A DNA stretch of 64,000 nucleotides from Chondromyces crocatus (GTDB lineage: Bacteria > Myxococcota_A > Polyangia > Polyangiales > Polyangiaceae), in contig NZ_CP012159.1 in the NCBI RefSeq assembly GCF_001189295.1, positions 4,232,525 through 4,296,524 on the forward strand. The letters run 5' to 3'. Every line of letters starts with the position of its first letter. Within the stretch, counting starts at the first letter, position 1. Positions 35,468 through 45,615 of this stretch are shown here, in pieces. Both the position numbers and the translations under genes were made by a program. The notes beneath the pieces were generated by a model. The model was not told the origin of the DNA, ran no database searches, and saw nothing but the letters and a program-made list of their open reading frames with translations.

Positions 35468-37261
35468 TTGGGAGTAGCGTTCACCGCCCTTGCCATCGCG
35501 GAGGCCCGCGCCAACGCGGTGGGCGCCGTCAGGCTCGTCTGTGGTGAAGAGCGGCTGTTCATCGATCTGCTGCTCGTCGCCTGGCACGGAGCGGGAGGTT
35601 TCGCTCCTGGAGCCGTCGTCGAGAGCCTGACGATCGAGGTTCCTTACTCCGCGATCCGCGCTTTGTTTCGCCATGGTCGCGCGCTCTGCCTCGCCCTCGA
35701 TCCAGAGGCTTGTGCTCCGTACAACCGCTTCTCGTTGACTCGCTTCACAGAAGAGCCCGTGGAGGCGCTTGCCAGCGCTTACCAGGCGAGGCAACGCGCT
35801 CACGTCGCCAGCCACGCGTTGCCCATCCCTGCGGGGATCGTCGCCGCCCTTGCCGCGCCAGCAGATCTCGCCAGCGGTCCGCTCGGTCTCGCGTCTCTCG
35901 CCGTGGTGGTGGCCACTGCCACGTGGCTCATCGCGCGCGCCGTCGTTCGCTCGCTCTCCTGGGGTGGGCCCGGGTCCGATCGCCGTCGCGATGCCTTGGA
36001 GGCAGAGCTCTCGCGTCGCATGGGGTTCTTCGCGGTCGCTCCCAGCGGCGTGAGCCCTCAATTTCCTGCTGCTTCCCCGGCCGTGGGCTTCGGAGGCCGT
36101 CAGGGCTCTCGAAGGCCGCTCGATCCTCGTGGCTTGCCGGCCCCCTTGCGCGACCGGCTGGGCGCTCGCGCCGTCCGTCGCGCCATCTCTGGCGAGCTCG
36201 GAGCGCAGGCCTCCCCTTCGCCGGCCACGCCGCGTGAGCCCTCCACCCTGCCCGCGCTTGCGGGGAGCGACGCTCCTCTCGGGCGTCCGCGCGCCATCCT
36301 CCCCATTCTCGCTGTGGCGGCGCTGGTCGTCGCGACCCTGGCGTTCGTGCAGCGGTTCGCCATCCCCCGTGAACCGCCAGCGTTGCTGGAGATCGCTCGG
36401 ATGGGATCGACCGTCCAGGCGCGAGCCAACCGATGGGCGGAGCTCGACCCGGCCGCGCTCGAGCCGCTGGAGCCTTCGCTCCCCCGATGCCTGTGCGAGC
36501 GCGCCGACTCTCTGCTGTGGCGCGGAGGCGTACCCAGGTTGAGCCTCCACCCCTCCTCTGGGCCCGACGACAGTGATGGCGCCATCGAGCCCGATGAGGG
36601 CGAGTACGACTTCGATTTCGCCGTGGTGAACAACGATGCTGAACCGCTGAGGGACGTGAGGGTGGTGCTCACGTTCAGTCGCAGGGACGAAGGCGGACGG
36701 CGGGTCGGGATCACCGAGCGTGGCTTGTTCTACGAGGGCCTGCTCCGCCCCGGGAGGGCGGTGAAATGGCACGTCACGGCACCCGGGACCGAGATCAAGG
36801 TCGAGCCGGGCGTGGTAGGGACGCTGGAAGGAGAGCCGGCCCCGCCGGAAGCGTACGTCGCGCTGGCGCGAGCGCGCTCACGGGCGGTTCGCATCCATGC
36901 CGCGGCGATGCTGGCGTACCACCGAGATCCTCGCGCGCTGGACGCTCTACGCAACCTGGGAGCGCCAATGCCCGCCGAGGCCGAGGTGTTCGCCCGCATC
37001 CGGCGCGCCACCGCCGAGGTGATCCCATGCGACGTCATGGCCCAGGGAGGGCGCCTCGCGCTGTGCTTGTTCAACGCGAGCGCGGTCGCTCATCGCGGTA
37101 CGACCCTGCGTGAGTTGAGCGAGACCGCGGGAAGCTCCGCGCGCCAGTGGGAACTCGATGCCACACTCCCCGTCCACGAAGGGCTGAAGCTGGATCTGCC
37201 GCTCCAGGGTGAGCTGCCTCCGGAGCTTGCGGTCGATCTCAGGGAGGGCGCTCGGCCTTGA
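35468..37261 (+). CDS. Membrane protein of unknown function
   Basis: A 597-residue protein read from TTG 35468; the true start may be further in. Residues about 120-160 form two hydrophobic segments and another helix lies at about 275-292, so it is membrane-bound. The C-terminal part has a beta-sandwich look (YDFDFAVVNNDAEPLRDVRVVLTF) with a motif VVNNDAEPL like periplasmic FxLYD/DUF3426-type modules. The N-terminal part, 1-115, is not recognised. Convergent with the Cys-rich lipoprotein gene. Confidence 0.65.
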   Translation: MGVAFTALAIAEARANAVGAVRLVCGEERLFIDLLLVAWHGAGGFAPGAVVESLTIEVPYSAIRALFRHGRALCLALDPEACAPYNRFSLTRFTEEPVEALASAYQARQRAHVASHALPIPAGIVAALAAPADLASGPLGLASLAVVVATATWLIARAVVRSLSWGGPGSDRRRDALEAELSRRMGFFAVAPSGVSPQFPAASPAVGFGGRQGSRRPLDPRGLPAPLRDRLGARAVRRAISGELGAQASPSPATPREPSTLPALAGSDAPLGRPRAILPILAVAALVVATLAFVQRFAIPREPPALLEIARMGSTVQARANRWAELDPAALEPLEPSLPRCLCERADSLLWRGGVPRLSLHPSSGPDDSDGAIEPDEGEYDFDFAVVNNDAEPLRDVRVVLTFSRRDEGGRRVGITERGLFYEGLLRPGRAVKWHVTAPGTEIKVEPGVVGTLEGEPAPPEAYVALARARSRAVRIHAAAMLAYHRDPRALDALRNLGAPMPAEAEVFARIRRATAEVIPCDVMAQGGRLALCLFNASAVAHRGTTLRELSETAGSSARQWELDATLPVHEGLKLDLPLQGELPPELAVDLREGARP

Positions 37262-37286
37262 GGGCCCGAACAGATCGGACCACGTT

Positions 37287-37883
37287 TCACGGCCGGCATA
37301 CGTAGTAGCCGGGCGGAAGCAGCGAACTCGACACGCAATCCGGCGCGCTGGCCGGACAGTTCGGCGCTACGGGATCGCAGAGGGTGATGGCGGGATCGGC
37401 GCACTGCGCTGTGCAGACCGTCTGCGTATAGTAGTTCCCCTGAAGCGTGCCGCAGCAGACCGACCCCGTCGGGCAGTGCTCGGGGACCTGGCACTCGATA
37501 CGAGTCCGGCGGTTGCTCGGCCCGGGGCTGGTGTTGCACGTCGCCGGATTCGCGGGGCCATCGATGCAGACACCAGAGCCCTGACCGCTGCGCCAGCAGC
37601 ACGCGCCGTCCCCCTCCAGGGGGCACTCGAGCTTGTCACCGCAATCCAGAGGGGGCACGGCAGGGCCCGACCCACCGGCTCCACCGCCCGAGGTCGTCGT
37701 GGTGGTGGTGCTCGTCGTGGTGGTGGAGCTCGTCGTGGTGCCACCACCGTCGCCGCTCGGGAGCGGCTCTTCGGTGAACATGTTCTCGGTCAGGTCGCTC
37801 AGGGTGCAGCCTGCGACGGTCGCGGCGGCGAGTAGCCCCTGGAAGAGCCAGCGCGAAGTGCGCGATGTGGAGGAGGAGTTCAT
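37287..37883 (-). CDS. Cys-rich lipoprotein with Ser/Thr linker
   Basis: A 198-residue protein starting at ATG 37883; the frame is open further up. Lipobox ATVAGC (Cys26), then a low-complexity Ser/Thr/Gly linker, then a domain with many cysteines (CPLEGDGACCW, CPTGSVCCG, CTAQCADP) that should form disulfides. It is probably a surface protein. Function unknown. Tandem Thr-rich runs such as TTTTSTTTT are seen in several myxobacterial lipoproteins. Confidence 0.75.
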   Translation of the reverse strand: MNSSSTSRTSRWLFQGLLAAATVAGCTLSDLTENMFTEEPLPSGDGGGTTTSSTTTTSTTTTTTSGGGAGGSGPAVPPLDCGDKLECPLEGDGACCWRSGQGSGVCIDGPANPATCNTSPGPSNRRTRIECQVPEHCPTGSVCCGTLQGNYYTQTVCTAQCADPAITLCDPVAPNCPASAPDCVSSSLLPPGYYVCRP

Positions 37884-38093
37884 GATGCAAGCGCTCCCGA
37901 CGGGCCAGGGCGATGTCCGCCATCGGGCGCTGAGCAGGAATCGGCAGCCTGCCTGGTCCGTCGGGCGGGATAATACACAGTGAACTCGGATCAAGCGACC
38001 TCTGCATCGCCGATCGCCGGGTGACGCGACCTCGACCCACCGTCGCGCGGCATGGCTTTGCTGGTCGGGGACGAGAGGGTTCGAGAGGTGCTT

Positions 38094-39431
38094 TCAGCCC
38101 AGGCCAGGGCGTTCCGACCGCCGCTCGGGACCAGCCCATGCGGGAGGCACCAGCGGAAGATCGACGGTGAACGATGCGCCTGCACCCGGTCGGCTATCGA
38201 CGCGGATGGTCCCCCCGTGGGCCGCCACGATCTTGCGGACGATCCACAATCCCATCCCCAGGCCCGCGTACTGCCGCGCCGACACGGCACGCTCGAACCG
38301 CTCGAAGATCCGGGACTGGTCCTCCAGCGCGATCCCGATCCCATGATCACGCACGCACAGGCGGGCGCCTGCGGGGCTCGCCGTCAGCTCGACCTCGATG
38401 GGTTTCCCGACCCCGTATTTCATGGCGTTCGACAGCAGGTTCACGATGACCTGATCGAGCCGCGAGCGGTCCCATGATCCCGAGATCTGATCGGTGGCGT
38501 TCAGCGTCAGACGGCACTTTGCCTGTGCGAGCTGGCCCTCGATCCGGCTGAAGATGTCCTTGACGAGCTGGACGAGATCGAACGGCTCGATCCTGAGCTT
38601 CAGCCGACCAGCACCGATCTGCGACACGTCGAGGAGATCGTCGACCAGCCGGGTCAAGCGGGCCACCTGCCTGGCGGCGACCTCGATCTTGGCCGCGATG
38701 CGCTCCAGTGACTGCCGCTCCATGGGACGCGACGGGACGCCGGTGTCTCCCGGCATGCCGGTGGGGCCCGCTGCTCGGGTGGTCAGACGGCGCATGCTGT
38801 GCACCTGGATCTGCAGGGCGGTCAACGGCGCGCGCAGCTCGTGGGACGCGACGGTCAAGAAGATGTCCCGCGATCGGATCGCCGCTTGTGATTCGGCGTA
38901 GAGCCGCGCGTTGTCGACCGCCAGCGCGACCCGGCGCCCGAGGTCCTCGACGAGCGCGAGATCTTCGTGGCTGAAGGTGCGATCCGACTCCAGTGAGTAG
39001 AGCCACAGGAGTCCGATGAACCTGTTGCGTGCCCGCATGGGGACGACCATCCCCGAGCACGGCGCCAGCCGCTGCAAGATTTGCGGCCCATCCGCACGGG
39101 TCCCGGCGAAGGTCGCCCCCTCTCCGAAGTGTTCGAGCAGACCACCCCGTCCCGCTTCCAGCAAGCTGAGGAGACCCTCACTCGCCCCCAGATCCGGTGG
39201 GCCGAGGCGCTTGATGTGCTCGGCAAGCTCAGCCTTCGCAGGATCGACGAACGCGACGCTCGCTCGTTCCACCGTCTCGTCGGAGCCGACCAGATCGACC
39301 ACGCACCCGTCCGCGAGCCGCGGGATCAGGATCTGCGGCACGTTCGCGAGCGTCGTCTCGTAGTCGATGGAACTCGCAAGCCGTTCACTGGCCTCCAGCA
39401 AGATCTGGAGCCGCTCCTCCGGACTGTGCAC
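38094..39431 (-). CDS. Cytosolic GAF-domain sensor histidine kinase
   Basis: A 445-residue kinase. A GAF-like sensing domain (about 10-175) is followed by a HisKA domain with ASHELRAPLTAL (phospho-acceptor His197) and a HATPase_c domain with NLLSNAMKYG (N box), DHGIGI (G1), RIFERFERA (F box) and GLGMGLWI (G2). All motifs needed for autophosphorylation are present. No transmembrane helix, so it senses a cytoplasmic signal. No response regulator lies beside it; the partner is unknown. Confidence 0.93.
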   Translation of the reverse strand: MHSPEERLQILLEASERLASSIDYETTLANVPQILIPRLADGCVVDLVGSDETVERASVAFVDPAKAELAEHIKRLGPPDLGASEGLLSLLEAGRGGLLEHFGEGATFAGTRADGPQILQRLAPCSGMVVPMRARNRFIGLLWLYSLESDRTFSHEDLALVEDLGRRVALAVDNARLYAESQAAIRSRDIFLTVASHELRAPLTALQIQVHSMRRLTTRAAGPTGMPGDTGVPSRPMERQSLERIAAKIEVAARQVARLTRLVDDLLDVSQIGAGRLKLRIEPFDLVQLVKDIFSRIEGQLAQAKCRLTLNATDQISGSWDRSRLDQVIVNLLSNAMKYGVGKPIEVELTASPAGARLCVRDHGIGIALEDQSRIFERFERAVSARQYAGLGMGLWIVRKIVAAHGGTIRVDSRPGAGASFTVDLPLVPPAWAGPERRSERPGLG

Positions 39432-39565
39432 GCGAGGAGCCTATCCTGCTCTGCGCCGATGCGGGAGGGGGCGTGTGGTGAGGTGCCTCTCCCCGGCGCG
39501 AGGACTGGCCGCGACGTGGCTCCCCCGATAGCATGCGCCTTCAAGAACTTCGAGGAGGCTTGACC

Positions 39566-40534
39566 ATGAGAGTGACTCCGCTTCGCGTGCTCCCCGTCAT
39601 CACGCTGCTCGGCCTTGTGGCCTGCAGTGCAGAGGCCACCTCCAACGAGTTCACGTCAGGCGGGAACTCGGGGTCGGGCGGACCGGGTGGCACCGGGGGC
39701 GAGGGTGGGGGGCTTTTTCCCTCCAGCTCCAGCACGGGCATCGACCCGGGCCCGGGGCCTGGGTCTGATTGCAGTGAGGCAGCCAAGCTCGTGTACGTCC
39801 TCTCCACGAGCAACGAACTCTACAGCTTCCGCCCCGACGCGCGTCAGTTCACGCGCATTGGCACCATGAACTGCGGGACCTCGCTGTCTCCCAACTCGAT
39901 GGCGGTCGATCGAGATGCCACGGCGTGGGTCAACTACACCGCCTCCAACGACAGCGCGGGCGCGATCTTCAAGGTCAGCACGGAGGATGCGAGCTGCGCG
40001 CCTGCGGCCTCGGTCACCCTGCCTTCGGGGTGGACGCGCCTCGGCATGGGCTTCTCCTCCGATGTGGCAGGTGGCGACGCGGAGAGCCTCTTCGTCGCCG
40101 GCACCGCTGGCATCTCGGGCGTCAGCCCCGGCCTCGGACGGATCGCCCTCGATACGGGGGTCCTCACCCCGATCGGCCCGTTCTCAGGCAATCTCTTTGG
40201 ACAGAGCGCCGAGCTCACCGGGACGGGCGAAGGCAAGCTCTTTGGCTTCTTCACGAGCATCCCCGTGCAAGTCGCCGAGATCGACAAGGCCACAGGGGCG
40301 ACGGGCTCGGCCGTCTCGCTCCCGAACGTCGAGATCCCCAGCGCATGGGCCTTCTCCTTCTGGGGTGGCGACTTTTACCTCTACACCGCGCCGTCGAACG
40401 CCGCGCGCACCTCCAACGTGACGCGGTATCGCCCCTCCGACGGCACCATCGACACCGGGTACATGACGAACGTGGGCTTCCGGATCGTCGGCGCCGGCGT
40501 CTCGACCTGCGCTCCGATCACGCCACCCCAGTGA
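39566..40534 (+). CDS. Lipoprotein with possible propeller-like fold
   Basis: A 322-residue protein starting at ATG 39566 after a GAGGAGG ribosome-binding site. Lipobox GLVAC (Cys20), a Gly/Ser/Pro-rich linker to about residue 65, then a body with repeated strand pairs (LVYVLSTSNELYSFRPD, AVDRDATAWVNYT) suggesting a beta-propeller-like or PQQ-like structure. Function unknown. The next gene starts 8 bases on, so they form a unit. Confidence 0.75.
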   Translation: MRVTPLRVLPVITLLGLVACSAEATSNEFTSGGNSGSGGPGGTGGEGGGLFPSSSSTGIDPGPGPGSDCSEAAKLVYVLSTSNELYSFRPDARQFTRIGTMNCGTSLSPNSMAVDRDATAWVNYTASNDSAGAIFKVSTEDASCAPAASVTLPSGWTRLGMGFSSDVAGGDAESLFVAGTAGISGVSPGLGRIALDTGVLTPIGPFSGNLFGQSAELTGTGEGKLFGFFTSIPVQVAEIDKATGATGSAVSLPNVEIPSAWAFSFWGGDFYLYTAPSNAARTSNVTRYRPSDGTIDTGYMTNVGFRIVGAGVSTCAPITPPQ

Positions 40535-40541
40535 CCCGACG

Positions 40542-41531
40542 ATGACCTCTGCGCCGCTCGCGACGCCCCCGAGCGCTCTGGTCGCGGACGCTCCTGCGCC
40601 CCCTCGCGTCGCGATCTGCGTGGACTGCCGGACGCTGCTCTCCGAGGGAGAGCGCTGCGACGGTGGCTTGACTCACCGCGTGACCTCGCTCGCCACGGCG
40701 GAAGGGCGCGCGAAGCTCACCGACGAGGTCTGGGGCCCACCCTCCGCCCGGCGGCGCGCTCGCCAGCTCGCCAAGGCGGGGGGAGGTGGCGCAGGGATTG
40801 GCTCCTTCCTGGAGGGATGCAATGCCTGCGACGTCCCCACCAGCAGCGAAGGGCTCGCCATCGCGCTCTTCGTCCTCATCGCCGGCCTCGTCTCCCTCCT
40901 GCTGTACTGGGTCGGCGCAAAGATCGTCGAAGCCATCCGCGCTCACCAGAACCGACCGAAGCCTCACGGCGGCCTCCTCTGGCCCGCCTCCGTGGGGCGC
41001 CGCGCCGGCCCAGCGGGCGTGATCACGCGCCTCTTGCCTGATCCTGCGGCTCCCTCCGACGTGAGGCGCCTCGCCTTGCGGGCGCCCGCAGGCCGTGAGA
41101 ACTGCGCCGCCTACGCCATCGATCTCCGCTGCAAGCGCTTCCTTCGCTCCGACATCATGCTCCACGCCGCCGAGAGCGCGGGCTTCGAGGTGCGCCTCGA
41201 CGACGGCTCCGTGGCGCACGTCCCCGCCGGGAGGATTCGCCTCGAAGGGCCGGCGGTGCGCAGGCGCCGCGGAGCCGCCTCCGCCGTCGAGCAGTACGTG
41301 GAAGCGCTCGCTCCGAGACGTTCGGAGCCGGATGACGTCGAGCCCTTCCCCTACGATTTCGTCGACGAGATCACCGCGCGCCCCGGCGATCGCGTGCGTC
41401 TCTTCGGCGCCTGGGAACGTATGGCAGTTCCGGGGACGCCTGCCGGCTACCGCGCTGTGGCTCCGGTCGTCCTCGTACCCCAAGACGTCCCAGCCCTCCG
41501 GCTGGAGGTCAACGACCCGCCGTCGAAGTGA
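40542..41531 (+). CDS. Hypothetical membrane protein with N-terminal Cys motif
   Basis: A 329-residue protein. Residues 27-40 hold CVDCRTLLSEGERC, a zinc-ribbon-like cysteine set; a transmembrane helix lies at about 110-128 (ALFVLIAGLVSLLLYWVG), and the C-terminal domain has a beta-rich pattern (GFEVRLDDGSVAHVPAGRI, RPGDRVRLFGAW) that could be of the GIDE type. Not recognised otherwise. Probably co-transcribed with the preceding lipoprotein gene. Confidence 0.65.
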   Translation: MTSAPLATPPSALVADAPAPPRVAICVDCRTLLSEGERCDGGLTHRVTSLATAEGRAKLTDEVWGPPSARRRARQLAKAGGGGAGIGSFLEGCNACDVPTSSEGLAIALFVLIAGLVSLLLYWVGAKIVEAIRAHQNRPKPHGGLLWPASVGRRAGPAGVITRLLPDPAAPSDVRRLALRAPAGRENCAAYAIDLRCKRFLRSDIMLHAAESAGFEVRLDDGSVAHVPAGRIRLEGPAVRRRRGAASAVEQYVEALAPRRSEPDDVEPFPYDFVDEITARPGDRVRLFGAWERMAVPGTPAGYRAVAPVVLVPQDVPALRLEVNDPPSK

Positions 41532-41559
41532 ACAGACGCAGATGGGAACAGTGAAGGGG

Positions 41560-41597
41560 AGCCGCGCCCCGTGGCACACGGAGCTCGGAGCGCGGCT
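41560..41597. terminator. Y-shaped hairpin between convergent genes
   Basis: AGCCGCGC (41560-41567) pairs with GCGCGGCT (41590-41597), and inside it CCGTG (41569-41573) pairs with CACGG (41577-41581). It sits between two convergent stop codons, so it probably terminates both. Confidence 0.55.
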
Positions 41598-41609
41598 ACC
41601 TCTGGTGAG

Positions 41610-44600
41610 TCACGGTGAGCGCAGTGTGACGGCCAGCCGGTAGTCGAACTGGCTTGCGGCGCTGCTTGCCGCCGAGGACGCTCGCACCTGCAGATAATAG
41701 ACACCAGCCGCGAGGTTGTGCGCGGAAGTGTCCTGACCTGTCGCGCCGGTACCGTCGATCTTGGAGCAATACCCGCGGCCGTCGTCGTCGTCGTCCACGA
41801 GCTGCGTACCGCTCGCGTTGTACAGCGTCAGGCGGCTGTCGACGAGCTGGGACTCGCAGGTCACCGAGCCACCCTCGATCACCTCCGCCACGAGTGACAT
41901 CCCGCTGAGGGGCACGGTGATGGCGTAGTAGTCCGAGTCGGAGGTCACCATGTGCCCCCCCCAGATGAACACGTTCGATCCGGGGAGGTTGTTGGCCGTG
42001 GGGCGCGTCTCGTTGGGTTCCAGCTCGGCCCCTGCGTTCGACTGCACGCTCACCTCCAGCTGGTAAGCGGCGATGGCGGCGTCGTTGCCTCGCTCCTCCA
42101 CGCTCACGTAGTAGGTGCCCGCGGGAAGCGCCATCGTCAGCGCCGAGCACCCGCCGATCCCACCGATGTAACCCGACGTCGTCTCCGCCAGGATCTCCGC
42201 GTGAGCCGCGTTGTAGATCCGCATCATCGTCGTCATCGACGACGGGCAGGTCACACCCGTGCCGTCGAACACCTCGAACCGCACCACGGAGTCGGTGGCG
42301 AGGTTCACCCGGTAGACGTCAACGTCACCGATGGGCGAGATGGCGCCGGTCACCCGGCCTCTGTACGTGAACAGCACCGGGCTCGGATCGAGAGCACGGG
42401 CATCCGCTTCGACGGCGTTGTTGTTTGGCTCCACCTCGGGTCGCCCGCATGTCGAGGGATAGGTGCCCCCGCAGGCAAAACCGGGCTCGACGGCGCAGGT
42501 GGCGCTGCAACCGTCCCCGCTCGAGGTGTTGCCATCGTCGCAGGTTTCACCCGGATTCACGATGCCGTTGCCGCACAGCGCCACGTCCGAGCAGTCGGAC
42601 TGGCAGCCGTCACCGTCGATCAGGTTGCCATCGTCGCAAGCCTCGAAGGGCTCGAGAACCCCGTTGCCGCAGAGCGAGGTGAAGGAGATCCTCACGTTGT
42701 ATGCCGAGATGAGGCTGTTGTCGCCGAAGTCGGACACACGGATGAAGTACGTGCCTGGTGCGAGCCTGCGCGCCGCCGGAATCGACGCCGCGTTGATCCT
42801 GGAGCAGTTGCCGATGCCGCCTTGATCCATGTCGGAGAGCACCGTCGTGCAGTCCTGACCTCGGAGCTGGAGCACCGTGTCGATGCTGGCGCACGCTCCA
42901 GGAGCGTTGCCGCTGAACGTCTGGATGTCGACGCTGGCGGTCGCTGGTACGACGAAAGAGAAATAGTCCTGATCACCGATGGGTGAGATCGCTCCCACGA
43001 TGATCGCGTGCGGATCGGGATAGAACGGACCGTCGACGGCGTCGCATGCGTTGTTCGGCTCCACCTCCAGCGGGGAACAAAGACTGGGGGCACCGGCACA
43101 AGCGTAGCCCGCCTCGATCGCGCAGGCTGCATCGCAACCGTCGCCGCTGGCATGGTTGCCATCGTCGCAGGCCTCGTTTGCCTCGATGAGCCCGTTGCCG
43201 CAGCTCGGCGTGATCGTGCAGTCGGCCTGGCAGCCGTCACCGTCGATCAGGTTACCGTCATCGCAGGACTCGTAGCTCTCGAGGACGCCGTTCCCGCAGA
43301 GCGAGGTGAACGAGATGCGCATGTTGTACATCGGGATGACGTCGTTGTTCTGGTAGTCCTCCACCCGAACGAAGTACGTCCCCGGCGCGAGCCTTCGCGC
43401 AGCTGCGACGGTGGCCGGCGTGATCTTGGAGCAGTTGCCGATGCCGCCTTGATCCATGGTCGACAGCACGGTCGTGCAGTTCTGACCTCGGAGCTGGATC
43501 ACCGTGTCGATACCGACGCAGGCCCCTGGACCGTACCCGCTGAAGGTCTCGATCTCCACGCTCGCAGTCGCGGGCACGACGAACGAGTGGTAGTCGTGAT
43601 CGCCCACCGGGCTGATCGCGCCCTGGACGACCACGCTCGGGCTCGGCGTGTACATGCCACCCGCTTCATTGCAGGTGTTGTTCGGCTCGGTCTCACCACG
43701 GCACGACGGCTCGGCCTGGCACGTCGACGAGCAGCAGTCCCCGTTCGCCGTGTTGCCATCGTCGCACGCCTCGCCCACCTGGACGATGCCGTCGCCGCAG
43801 GCGGCGAGCTGGCAGGTGCTCCGGCAGGCGTCGGTGTCGTCGAAGTTCCCGTCGTCGCATTCCTCGCCCGGATCGAGCACGCCGTTGCCGCAGGTCAAGG
43901 GCACGGTGCAGAGGATGAGCGACCAGGAGTTCAGCGTCCCCACGTCCTGCGCGGCGTCGTCGGCCGCCGTCAGCGTCCAGGTGCCTGCCGCATTCTGACC
44001 GAGCAGCGAGGCAAGGCTCGTCTCGGGGCGATAGCATCCAGCGAACGGCGCCGAGCCGCTCGTGACTGCCGTGGAGCACGCCGTGTCGAGGAGCGTGTTC
44101 TGGTAGTTCTGGCCGCTGGAGCCGTTGTCGCTCGTCAGATCGAAGTTCAGCCCACCTGGCGAGAGCAGGGAAAGATCGATGTCGGCGTCGAAGGTGTGGG
44201 TGATGTTGAACCGGACTGCCGCCCGCATCACATAGGGCGAGCTGAGCAGCTCCACGTGGCTGGACACCGACCCCTGGTCCGGGATGGCGGCCGGCACGTC
44301 CTTCGCCGGAACGACGAGGAGGGCCCTGTTCGTCCCGCAGCCCAGGAACGTCGCGTCGCAGGCCGCCGCGCAGTCCGGGTCGGCGCAGTCGACCAGCCCG
44401 TCGCCGTCGTTGTCGGTCCCGTCGTTGCAGTAGAGTTCGATCCCGAGCGAGCACACGCTCGGCGTTCCGGTGCACACGTAGTTCGGCCAGATCTCGCAGT
44501 TCGCGTCGCAGCCATCGCCGTCGGCCGTGTTGCCGTCGTCGCACTCCTCGGCGCCTGCGCGGATACCGTTGCCGCAGGCGCTCACGGTGCAGTTCACGTC

Positions 44601-45404
44601 GCAGCCGTCGCCGTTGATCGCGTTGCCGTCGTCGCACTGCTCTCCGGCCGTCTGCACACCGTTCCCGCAGCCCGTCGGCCTGCAGTTCGAGTCACAACCA
44701 TCGCCGTCGATCAGGTTCCCGTCGTCGCAGACCTCTGCGCCCTCGGTCACCCCGTCACCGCAGACGGCCGGGATGCACTGCCCCGCGCCGTCGCAGACCA
44801 CGCCCCCATTGTCGTCGCAGCCCGTGCTCGCGGGTTCCGGCGTGAACACCGGCGTCCCCTGATCGCAGTCGTCGACCGTGCAGTCGTTGTTGTCGTTGGG
44901 AATGTCGAAGTCGTCCGCTTCCGTGACCGTCGACCCGTTCCCGTCGCAGATCGCGCGCTGACAATCGCCTGTGATCTGGGTGGGGACCAGCGTCCCGGCG
45001 GCGACCGGCGTCGTGCCGCACACCCCTGCCGTGCAGACCGCGACCTCACAGACGTTCGCCGGCGCCTGACAGTCGGCTGCGACCGCACATTGGGCGGGGC
45101 CCTGTCCCCCGGCGCCGCCCTGTCCCCCCATTCCTCCGGCGCCCATTCCCCCGGCGCCTTGTCCGCCAGAGCCCCCCTGTCCTCCAGCGCCTTGCCCCCC
45201 GGAGCCCCCTTGACCTCCAGTGCCTCCCTGGGCACCCGAGCCCCCTTGTCCGTCTCCGCCTTGTCCGTCTCCCCCGGCGCCGCCGGCCCCACCCGCACCA
45301 GGGGGGGTCGGAGGTCGGGGTTCATTCGAATCCGAGCAGCCGGCGGTCCCCAGGATGCCGAGGACGAGCGCCAGCCCTGCTGCAATTGGTCTTGTGTGAC
45401 GCAT
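41610..45404 (-). CDS. Lipoprotein with DUF4215 repeats, P-domain and four PPC-like domains
   Basis: A 1264-residue protein starting at ATG 45404 (MRHTRPIAAGLALVLGILG), with lipobox GTAGC and a Gly/Gln-rich linker (GGAGGDGQGG type). DUF4215 Cys-rich repeats (CGDG/CGNG...CDDGN...C) lie at about 210-320, 505-550, 700-770 and 920-980. A proprotein convertase P-domain (about 370-500: HTFDADIDLSLLSPGG, TWTLTAADD) and four PPC-like domains (ISPVGDHDYHSFVVP, ISPIGDQDYFSFVVP, ISPIGDVDVYRVN, DSDYYAIT) alternate with them. No protease catalytic domain is present. Such modules usually mark secreted proteases; a lone lipoprotein with them is probably a surface-binding or adhesive protein. Repeats resemble those of the array at 49900-64000. 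Confidence 0.85.
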   Translation of the reverse strand: MRHTRPIAAGLALVLGILGTAGCSDSNEPRPPTPPGAGGAGGAGGDGQGGDGQGGSGAQGGTGGQGGSGGQGAGGQGGSGGQGAGGMGAGGMGGQGGAGGQGPAQCAVAADCQAPANVCEVAVCTAGVCGTTPVAAGTLVPTQITGDCQRAICDGNGSTVTEADDFDIPNDNNDCTVDDCDQGTPVFTPEPASTGCDDNGGVVCDGAGQCIPAVCGDGVTEGAEVCDDGNLIDGDGCDSNCRPTGCGNGVQTAGEQCDDGNAINGDGCDVNCTVSACGNGIRAGAEECDDGNTADGDGCDANCEIWPNYVCTGTPSVCSLGIELYCNDGTDNDGDGLVDCADPDCAAACDATFLGCGTNRALLVVPAKDVPAAIPDQGSVSSHVELLSSPYVMRAAVRFNITHTFDADIDLSLLSPGGLNFDLTSDNGSSGQNYQNTLLDTACSTAVTSGSAPFAGCYRPETSLASLLGQNAAGTWTLTAADDAAQDVGTLNSWSLILCTVPLTCGNGVLDPGEECDDGNFDDTDACRSTCQLAACGDGIVQVGEACDDGNTANGDCCSSTCQAEPSCRGETEPNNTCNEAGGMYTPSPSVVVQGAISPVGDHDYHSFVVPATASVEIETFSGYGPGACVGIDTVIQLRGQNCTTVLSTMDQGGIGNCSKITPATVAAARRLAPGTYFVRVEDYQNNDVIPMYNMRISFTSLCGNGVLESYESCDDGNLIDGDGCQADCTITPSCGNGLIEANEACDDGNHASGDGCDAACAIEAGYACAGAPSLCSPLEVEPNNACDAVDGPFYPDPHAIIVGAISPIGDQDYFSFVVPATASVDIQTFSGNAPGACASIDTVLQLRGQDCTTVLSDMDQGGIGNCSRINAASIPAARRLAPGTYFIRVSDFGDNSLISAYNVRISFTSLCGNGVLEPFEACDDGNLIDGDGCQSDCSDVALCGNGIVNPGETCDDGNTSSGDGCSATCAVEPGFACGGTYPSTCGRPEVEPNNNAVEADARALDPSPVLFTYRGRVTGAISPIGDVDVYRVNLATDSVVRFEVFDGTGVTCPSSMTTMMRIYNAAHAEILAETTSGYIGGIGGCSALTMALPAGTYYVSVEERGNDAAIAAYQLEVSVQSNAGAELEPNETRPTANNLPGSNVFIWGGHMVTSDSDYYAITVPLSGMSLVAEVIEGGSVTCESQLVDSRLTLYNASGTQLVDDDDDGRGYCSKIDGTGATGQDTSAHNLAAGVYYLQVRASSAASSAASQFDYRLAVTLRSP

Positions 45405-45615
45405 GGATATGCGCGCCTCCAGGATGGGTCTCACCCGGTAAGTAAAGGTCCGAGCGTAAACCGTCCCGCTTACCAAATTATGCAATGACGCTCCCGCAGG
45501 GAAGTCGAAAGGAGCGCCGACAGTTTCTCTCTGCCATCCCCGTGAGCCCCCTTCCTCCTGGCGCGATCGTCGGGTTTCTTGGCCCTCCAGGGGGGAGCGC
45601 TTCATGTAGGCATCT

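Noticed and set aside
43008-45488. Plus-strand open frame of 826 codons across the P-domain lipoprotein
   Set aside because: Antisense shadow, composed of Val/Ala/Arg runs.
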